A program made the position numbers and the translations under genes. Under the pieces are notes generated by a model that did no database searches, was not told the DNA's origin, and worked only from the letters and a program-made list of their open reading frames with translations. DNA of 5,873 nt from Clostridia bacterium (GTDB taxonomy: Bacteria > Bacillota > Clostridia > Oscillospirales > Acutalibacteraceae), in assembly GCA_900771185.1 (NCBI GenBank), contig CAAGND010000039.1:1-5873 (forward strand), read 5' to 3'. Below are positions 1-4,266 of the stretch, piece after piece. Numbering within the stretch: position 1 is the first letter of the stretch; each line of letters opens with the position of its first letter.

Positions 1-600
1 AAAGCGGGACGGGTCACGCACCGGGAAGAAGGTCGAGGTGTCATTAGCCTTCTCCGCAAGAGCATATGACCAGTGCTGTGAATCTCCCCCGGCTATCTGA
101 TCAAAGGTGAACTCGAACAGCTCCCAGCAGGTAGACACAAAGAACGAAAATCCGAGTGCGCAGAGCAGGACTATCGGCACAGAGGCTCTCACCCTGTCTC
201 TTTTCTGCATTGCAACAGTGATTTCATATCCCACGAACACAGCCTCGGCCCCGCCGAAAAGGTGGAGTATCGTATCCCAGAGCGGAATGCTGTAATAAAA
301 GTTGAGAAACGCTCCGCCGAACGAGGCGAGGAACAGCCCGACAACCGCCACTGTCTGGCAATAGGACGGTATGTATCTCAGGCAGTTGCGCTCAGAGAAC
401 ATCTGAAAGATCTCCCAAGCAAACATTCCGACAAGATTCGCGAAAAGCTGGAGTGCCATCTGAGGTCTCGGCAGATCCGACGGCGGATTTGTGAAAAGAA
501 GGCTCACCATTCCGCCTATCATAAGCAGACGGAAGACCCACCATACAGCCAATTCCCACTTTTTGCAGCCCGTCATAAGTCTGTTAAAATAGTTTTTCAA
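1..600 (-). CDS. Polytopic membrane protein of unknown function, N-terminal 200 residues (partial)
   Basis: An open frame runs on the minus strand from a TTG codon at 600-598 to the left edge, giving exactly 200 codons without a stop; the C-terminus is outside the window. The TTG is preferred because AGAGG lies 7 nt upstream of it, whereas the next candidate, ATG at 576-574, has no such site. Hydrophobic stretches suggest about five membrane segments, near residues 17-36, 49-68, 82-103, 108-130 and 140-160. Polar residues lie within or at the ends of them: WDTILH (D109, H113), E119, and CWELFEFTFDQ (W159, E160, E163, D167). From memory this pattern resembles uncharacterised clostridial membrane proteins distantly like YjdF/DUF2238; that assignment is inference. 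The clustered acidic residues and histidine could form a metal or catalytic site. No substrate can be named. It follows dacF in the same direction but has its own probable promoter. Confidence 0.82.
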   Translation of the reverse strand, partial: MKNYFNRLMTGCKKWELAVWWVFRLLMIGGMVSLLFTNPPSDLPRPQMALQLFANLVGMFAWEIFQMFSERNCLRYIPSYCQTVAVVGLFLASFGGAFLNFYYSIPLWDTILHLFGGAEAVFVGYEITVAMQKRDRVRASVPIVLLCALGFSFFVSTCWELFEFTFDQIAGGDSQHWSYALAEKANDTSTFFPVRDPSRF

Positions 601-607
601 AAAAATA

Positions 608-612
608 CCTCT
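608..612 (-). promoter_or_regulatory. Ribosome binding site fixing the TTG start of the membrane protein
   Basis: The minus strand reads AAAGAGGT across 614-607, and the AGAGG core ends 7 nt before the TTG at 600-598. No comparable purine tract precedes the in-frame ATG eight codons later, so this site decides the start. Confidence 0.7.
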
Positions 613-639
613 TTTCCTTTTCCTGTTTTTTCTTCTCCG

Positions 640-669
640 TTTACATGCTACACCATTATAACATGTAAA
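640..669. promoter_or_regulatory. Inverted repeat flanking the -10 box, candidate operator
   Basis: TTTACATG at 640-647 and CATGTAAA at 662-669 are perfect 8-bp inverted arms separated by 14 bp; equivalent positions are 22 bp apart, about two helical turns. The -10 hexamer (655-660) sits between them and the predicted transcription start is next to the left arm. Such placement suits a dimeric repressor, but the arms match no operator that I can name with confidence. Chance occurrence in AT-rich DNA is possible. Confidence 0.4.
655..663 (-). promoter_or_regulatory. Extended -10 promoter of the membrane protein gene
   Basis: The minus strand reads TGTTATAAT, a perfect TGnTATAAT extended -10 element with the hexamer at 660-655. 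No good -35 hexamer lies 16-18 nt upstream, which is tolerated in extended -10 promoters. Transcription would start near 648, leaving a purine-rich leader of roughly 48 nt before the TTG start. Confidence 0.65.
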
Positions 670-767
670 AAATCTTCATAATTCCAAATACAAATATTTT
701 GCGTTTTTCGTATTATCTGACAAATTGTGATCTGTTTTTTTGTCGAAATGACCAAAAGATATTATAT

Positions 768-1976
768 TCAGCCTCCCAAAGCCGCTATCAATCGGGAGAA
801 GATATCGGAAAACTTAAGCTTTCTCACCGCTTTGGGTGCGGTAAGCTTATATTCGCCTACGGTCTCGCCGTTGAGTGACAATATAACCTTGCCGAGCACC
901 TGACCTTTTTCAACCGGTGCTTCAACATCGACACACAGCTCGACATCGGTTTTTATATTCTTCTCCTCCCCTTTTTTGACCAGCACCGGCTGCGCCTCCG
1001 GCATGGACGGAGTTATGTATTCCTCCACTCCGTTTATAACCCTGACATCGGTTATCAGCGCCTTGTCTACCTTCGGTGTCACGGTGGAATAGTTTGCAAA
1101 GCCCCAGTTGAGCATCGCCTTTGCTCCGTTGAATCGGTCATCGCTGTTGTCACTGCCCATAACGACCGCCACAAGGTGAGTGCCCTCACGCTTCGCACTC
1201 GCCGACACGCAGCAGCCCGCCTTGCTCGTTGTTCCGGTTTTCAGACCCGTCGTACCCTCATAGAAACGCACGAGCTTATTGGTATTCACAAGCTCCGTTG
1301 CGCCGCCCCTGAGTGAGTCCATCCAAATGGTTGTATAGTTGGTGATTCGCTCATGCTTGAGAAGCTCACGCGACATTATCGCCACATCCATGGCGGTGGT
1401 CAGATGAGTATCCGTTTCATCGTCGAGACCGGTGCAGTTGTCAAAGTGGGTATTCGTCATGCCGAGCTGCTTTGCTCTCTCGTTTATCATAGCCGTAAAC
1501 GCCTCGTCGCTGCCGGCGAGATATTCTCCGAGAGCTGTGCAGGCATCGTTTGCGCTGTAAACAGCCGTGGCCTTCAGGAGATCGTCAACCGTCATCTGCT
1601 CGCCCTCTTTGAGCCATATCTGCGAGCCGCCCTTGGACGCGGCTACCGCAGATGTGGTGACCATATCATTGAGCGAGATCTTCCCGCTGTCTATGGCCTC
1701 GGTGACAAGCAGGAGAGTCATGATTTTGGTCACGGAGGCAGGAAAAAGCTGTTTGTCGGGATTCATCGACATGAGCACCTTGCCCGTTGAGACATCCATG
1801 AGCACCGCCGCCTTGGCCTTGACCTCGACCGGCATCGCTCCCGCCGCCGTATTCAGCGCAGAATCGGCAGCATAAATAGCATTCTCATCCTCCTCGGCAG
1901 AGGCGCATACAGGGCAGCCTATAATAATCACGGTGCACATCAGGAAAGCAGACAGGCGTCTTAGCGCTTTTTTCAT
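768..1976 (-). CDS. dacF: D-alanyl-D-alanine carboxypeptidase, DacF/PBP5 type (peptidase S11)
   Basis: This 402-residue protein is a low-molecular-weight penicillin-binding protein. Such enzymes remove the terminal D-Ala from peptidoglycan stem pentapeptides outside the membrane, limiting cross-linking. Residues 1-27 form a signal peptide with a likely ASA|EE cleavage. The three active-site motifs are intact: SVTK (nucleophile S81, general base K84), SAN (141-143) and KTG (246-248). A PBP5-type C-terminal beta domain follows, near 300-380, and the last 20 residues form a basic amphipathic helix that would anchor the enzyme to the outer face of the membrane. The start at 1976 is chosen because it opens directly on the basic signal-peptide N-region and has GGGGG 8 nt upstream; the frame stays open to 2135, but that extension has no signal-like character. 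It is divergent from mtaB. S11 family membership is clear; the choice of dacF over dacA or dacB as the symbol is less certain. Confidence 0.95.
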   Translation of the reverse strand: MKKALRRLSAFLMCTVIIIGCPVCASAEEDENAIYAADSALNTAAGAMPVEVKAKAAVLMDVSTGKVLMSMNPDKQLFPASVTKIMTLLLVTEAIDSGKISLNDMVTTSAVAASKGGSQIWLKEGEQMTVDDLLKATAVYSANDACTALGEYLAGSDEAFTAMINERAKQLGMTNTHFDNCTGLDDETDTHLTTAMDVAIMSRELLKHERITNYTTIWMDSLRGGATELVNTNKLVRFYEGTTGLKTGTTSKAGCCVSASAKREGTHLVAVVMGSDNSDDRFNGAKAMLNWGFANYSTVTPKVDKALITDVRVINGVEEYITPSMPEAQPVLVKKGEEKNIKTDVELCVDVEAPVEKGQVLGKVILSLNGETVGEYKLTAPKAVRKLKFSDIFSRLIAALGG

Positions 1977-1984
1977 TGTCAAAA

Positions 1985-1989
1985 CCCCC
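1985..1989 (-). promoter_or_regulatory. Ribosome binding site supporting the 1976 start of dacF
   Basis: The minus strand carries GGGGG 8 nt before the ATG at 1976-1974. It is not the AGGAGG consensus but can pair with the anti-Shine-Dalgarno using G-U pairs. A second in-frame ATG five codons upstream overlaps this G-run and has no purine tract before it, which favours 1976. Confidence 0.5.
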
Positions 1990-2077
1990 ATTTTTATTTG
2001 GTGCAAATAACAGACGCGTTTTTTACTGCGTTCATAAAAGAATATATGCCGGCACAGCCGACAATAAAACCGCACGC

Positions 2078-2106
2078 TTGCACATGGGGGCAAAATGCTG
2101 TATAAT
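2078..2106 (+). promoter_or_regulatory. Sigma-A-like promoter of mtaB
   Basis: TTGCAC at 2078-2083 and a perfect TATAAT at 2101-2106 are separated by 17 bp, the optimal spacing. The -35 box matches the consensus only in its TTG. Transcription would begin near 2113, giving a leader of about 45 nt before the mtaB start. No equally convincing promoter for the divergent dacF was found in this 180-bp gap. Confidence 0.6.
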
Positions 2107-2116
2107 TTTTTAAAAC

Positions 2117-2134
2117 TGCCGCGCATCGGCGGCA
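2117..2134 (+). other. Leader hairpin upstream of the mtaB ribosome binding site
   Basis: TGCCGC (2117-2122) and GCGGCA (2129-2134) form a perfect 6-bp stem around a 6-nt loop. It begins only a few bases after the predicted transcription start and ends 8 nt before the GGAG of the ribosome binding site. It has no T-run and is not a terminator; it could protect the 5' end of the mRNA. It is too small and simple to call a riboswitch. Confidence 0.35.
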
Positions 2135-2142
2135 CACCTTAC

Positions 2143-2146
2143 GGAG
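2143..2146 (+). promoter_or_regulatory. Ribosome binding site of mtaB
   Basis: GGAG lies 10 nt before the ATG at 2157. A closer AAGG at 2150-2153 is only 3 nt from the start and too near to serve. The spacing is slightly long but supports the 2157 start, which also gives the expected family N-terminus. Confidence 0.5.
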
Positions 2147-2156
2147 AACAAGGACA

Positions 2157-3443
2157 ATGAAAGCTGCTTTTTATACACTCGGATGCAAAGTCAATCAATA
2201 CGAATCACAGTCGATGGAACTGGCGCTCGCCAAAAGAGGTTTTGAAATCGTCGGCTGCTCGGAGGACGCGGACGTCTATATCGTCAATTCCTGCACCGTC
2301 ACCGCCGAGAGTGACCGAAAAACCAGGCAGAGCGTGCGCCATCTGCGCAAGCTTCATCCCGACTCTGTTATAGTGCTGACCGGCTGCATGCCGCAGGCGT
2401 TTCCTCAGGATTCACAGCTTCTCACGCAGGCAGATATTGTGACGGGCAACCGCAGCAACGCAAAGATCCCGGATCTTATAGAACGCTTCTTTGCGCAGCG
2501 TGAGAGAATTGTGCTCATTGAGCCGCACGAGACGGGTGAAAGCTTCTCCGATTCTATTGTATCGGACTTCCGCGAGCGGACGAGAGCCACGGTCAAAATC
2601 GAGGACGGCTGCAACCGTTTCTGCTCCTACTGCATAATCCCGTATGCTCGGGGAAGGGTGCGCTCAAAGCCGCTTGAAAGCATTGCCGAGGAGATTTCGG
2701 CGCTCGAAAAGAACGGCTTTTCCGAGATAGTTCTTGTCGGAATAAATCTTTCCGCATACGGCACGGACTGCGGAAAAAACATATGCGATGCGGTTGAGCT
2801 CGCCGCATCATTTGAGGGAATAAAGCGTGTGCGTCTCGGCTCTCTCGAGCCCGACCACATGACAAAAGAGATAACAGACAGGCTTGCCGGGTGTGAAAAG
2901 CTCTGTCCGCAGTTTCACATCTCTCTCCAGAGCGGATGCGACAGAACATTAAAGCGAATGAACCGCCACTACACCGCCGCGGAATATGAGGAGCTTTGCC
3001 GCCGTCTGCGTGAGAGCTTTGCTGACGCCACTCTCACAACGGACGTCATGGTGGGTTTTGCGGGAGAGACCGCCGAAGATTTTGATGAATCTGTGGATTT
3101 TGTCAGGAAGATAGGCTTTGAGAAGGTTCATGTGTTCCCCTATTCCAAACGCTCCGGAACAAGAGCCGCTCAGTTTCCGGATCAGATTCCGCGAGCCGTC
3201 CGTGAAGAGAGAAGCCGAAAGATGATTGCCGCCGCCAAGGAGATAAGGGACTGCTTTCTCTCTGAGCAAATCGGCAGGACGGTGAGCGTGCTGTTTGAGG
3301 AGCGGCTCAGAGACGGTTCGGTTCAGGGCTACACCGCGAATTACACCCCGGTGAGAGTCAGCTCGGAGCAAATCCCGCACGGCATCAGGGATGTAAAAAT
3401 TGTCTCCTGCGGCGACGATTGGTGTATCGGAGAGCTTATATAA
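2157..3443 (+). CDS. mtaB: tRNA (N6-L-threonylcarbamoyladenosine(37)-C2)-methylthiotransferase MtaB
   Basis: This 428-residue radical SAM methylthiotransferase converts t6A37 to ms2t6A37 in tRNAs decoding ANN codons, which helps decoding accuracy. The N-terminal UPF0004 domain has the three cysteines of the auxiliary [4Fe-4S] cluster, C10 (in YTLGCKVNQYES), C46 (NSCTVT) and C77 (TGCMPQ). The radical SAM domain has the CxxxCxxC motif at C152, C156 and C159 (GCNRFCSYCIIPYARG). Further family landmarks are SLEP (229-232), LQSG (257-260) and DVMVGFAGET (296-305). A C-terminal TRAM-like RNA-binding segment occupies roughly 365-428. The TLGCKVNQYE opening distinguishes MtaB from MiaB and RimO. Length and all cluster ligands are normal. 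It is transcribed alone, from its own promoter, divergently from dacF, and its TAA stop lies inside the downstream terminator hairpin. Confidence 0.96.
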   Translation: MKAAFYTLGCKVNQYESQSMELALAKRGFEIVGCSEDADVYIVNSCTVTAESDRKTRQSVRHLRKLHPDSVIVLTGCMPQAFPQDSQLLTQADIVTGNRSNAKIPDLIERFFAQRERIVLIEPHETGESFSDSIVSDFRERTRATVKIEDGCNRFCSYCIIPYARGRVRSKPLESIAEEISALEKNGFSEIVLVGINLSAYGTDCGKNICDAVELAASFEGIKRVRLGSLEPDHMTKEITDRLAGCEKLCPQFHISLQSGCDRTLKRMNRHYTAAEYEELCRRLRESFADATLTTDVMVGFAGETAEDFDESVDFVRKIGFEKVHVFPYSKRSGTRAAQFPDQIPRAVREERSRKMIAAAKEIRDCFLSEQIGRTVSVLFEERLRDGSVQGYTANYTPVRVSSEQIPHGIRDVKIVSCGDDWCIGELI

Positions 3444-3492
3444 ATAACAGAACTGCCGAAGGCATACGCTTTCGGCAGTTCTGTTATTTATA
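3439..3492. terminator. Bidirectional intrinsic terminator between mtaB and the comEA-like gene
   Basis: Positions 3439-3460 and 3471-3492 are perfect 22-nt inverted repeats. The stem continues through a G-T pair (3461/3470) and two G-C pairs to a 4-nt loop, ATAC (3464-3467), so about 25 bp pair in all. The core, GAACTGCCGAA with its complement, is GC-rich, while the outer part reads A-rich then T-rich (CTGTTATTTATA) in both directions, giving a U-rich tail on either strand. It lies between convergent genes and contains the TAA stop codons of both, at 3441-3443 (plus) and 3490-3488 (minus). Confidence 0.9.
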
Positions 3493-3844
3493 CGCATATA
3501 TCATCTTTTTTTTTTTCAAACGTTTTTTCGCCTATTCCTTTGACGCACAGCACTTCCTCAATATTCAGAAAGTCTCCGTGCTCTGTGCGGTAGCTGATTA
3601 TCGCCTGAGCCTTAACCTCGCCTATCCCTTCAAGCGCTGTCAGCTCTTGGGGAGAAGCTGTATTCAGGTTTATACGCTCCTCTGCCGCATCCGCGTTCTC
3701 CTCCTCACCGGGCAGCTCCGCATACACCGCCGCGGTTCTCTGCGCCTTGAGCGGCGGGGCTTCAAAAGTCCCGGCTATAACTGCGCAAGCTGCAGTTAAA
3801 AGAGCGAGCGCCATCAGCAGAAGTTCATTTTTCGATCTGCTCAC
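3488..3844 (-). CDS. Short membrane-anchored ComEA-like helix-hairpin-helix protein
   Basis: The 118-residue product has a short basic N-terminus, one hydrophobic segment (about 8-25), a low-complexity acidic linker (about 43-57) and a tandem helix-hairpin-helix DNA-binding domain (about 58-115). The domain opens with the typical ComEA phrase INLNTASPQELTALEGIG and has hairpins at LEGIGE (71-76) and VKGIGEKT (101-108). ComEA proteins bind incoming double-stranded DNA at the outer membrane face during natural transformation. This protein lacks the SLBB domain found between anchor and HhH in longer Firmicute ComEA, and no other com gene is visible, so a competence role is inference. The start is GTG at 3844-3842, with AGGGG 8 nt upstream (3857-3853). 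An A11 run encodes the C-terminal EKKK. It follows the MIF gene by 27 bp and ends in the bidirectional terminator. Confidence 0.85.
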   Translation of the reverse strand: MSRSKNELLLMALALLTAACAVIAGTFEAPPLKAQRTAAVYAELPGEEENADAAEERINLNTASPQELTALEGIGEVKAQAIISYRTEHGDFLNIEEVLCVKGIGEKTFEKKKDDICV

Positions 3845-3871
3845 CCGAACCGCCCCTATCGTTAAAGTCGG

Positions 3872-4216
3872 TTAAAAATTACTGTTGTTCCAGCCCCAGT
3901 GCTCCGCTTCCTCATATTTCACATAGACGTTGGCGGGGCTTATATTCAGAACCTGAGAGAGGGCGTCACACACCGCCGCGGTCAGCTTGTCATAAACAGC
4001 GTCCGATGTGCCTCCGAAAAGCTTCAGTTCGACATAAGCTATCGGTTCATCGCATTCCCCGCCAAACCAAAGGCGTGCCTCATCCTCAAATGAGAGCATG
4101 AGCCAGCGCTCCGTTTTGCCCGGGACTAGGGTTATGATTTCACCGTATTTTTCCGCGAGCTTCGTTTCAGCCTCCTTTGAGACCGGAATGTTAACTTTTG
4201 TGCTTATATATGGCAT
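3872..4216 (-). CDS. MIF/tautomerase superfamily protein (phenylpyruvate tautomerase-like)
   Basis: The 114-residue protein matches the macrophage migration inhibitory factor family (about 115 residues) from end to end. Pro2, which becomes the N-terminal catalytic base after Met removal, is present in MPYISTKVNIP. K34 in the PGK motif aligns with the conserved active-site lysine. Other landmarks are FGG (51-53), the ISPANVYVKY segment (92-101) and the C-terminal WGWNNSNF (107-114), nearly the WNNSTF ending of animal MIF. Family members are trimers with keto-enol tautomerase activity on phenylpyruvate-like compounds; the natural substrate here is unknown. The animal CXXC motif is absent (EPIAYVEL instead of EPCALCSL), and the residue aligned with MIF Asn97 appears to be Lys100. 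It has a strong ribosome binding site and probably shares an operon with its neighbours, 50 bp behind the DUF5696-like gene and 27 bp before the comEA-like gene. Confidence 0.93.
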   Translation of the reverse strand: MPYISTKVNIPVSKEAETKLAEKYGEIITLVPGKTERWLMLSFEDEARLWFGGECDEPIAYVELKLFGGTSDAVYDKLTAAVCDALSQVLNISPANVYVKYEEAEHWGWNNSNF

Positions 4217-4223
4217 ATTGCTT

Positions 4224-4230
4224 CTCCTTT
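4224..4230 (-). promoter_or_regulatory. Strong ribosome binding site of the MIF-like gene
   Basis: The minus strand reads AAAGGAG 7 nt before the ATG at 4216-4214, the best Shine-Dalgarno match in the window. It fixes the start that exposes Pro2, the residue essential for tautomerase chemistry. No separate promoter is evident in the 50 bp before it. Confidence 0.75.
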
Positions 4231-4266
4231 CGGGGTTAGGTAACCGCTGATTAAATCGGTGGTCAC

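Noticed and set aside
107..681. Two overlapping plus-strand open frames at 107-295 and 262-681
   Set aside because: They lie antisense to the membrane protein frame, have no family resemblance and biased composition, and the second runs through the minus-strand promoter region. They are shadows.
1353..1875. Plus-strand open frames inside dacF
   Set aside because: They are antisense to a gene with all three intact active-site motifs and have no recognisable domains or ribosome binding sites.
1985..2090. CCCCCAT at 1985-1991 and ATGGGGG at 2084-2090 as paired operator sites between dacF and mtaB
   Set aside because: The match is short and low-complexity, the copies are about 100 bp apart, and one of them is simply the dacF ribosome binding site region.
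1977..2135. N-terminal extension of the dacF frame up to 2135
   Set aside because: The extra 53 residues precede a normal signal peptide, have no family resemblance, and the 1976 ATG has its own ribosome binding site.
3506..3516. T11 run on the plus strand as the U-tract of the mtaB terminator
   Set aside because: It begins 13 nt beyond the stem base, too far for intrinsic termination; it is the complement of the lysine codons of the comEA-like gene.
2949..3799. Minus-strand frame 2949-3497 and plus-strand frame 3419-3799 sharing a similar peptide (NNRTAE...RQFCYLY)
   Set aside because: The shared peptide arises because both frames read through the terminator palindrome. Each is otherwise antisense to mtaB or the comEA-like gene.
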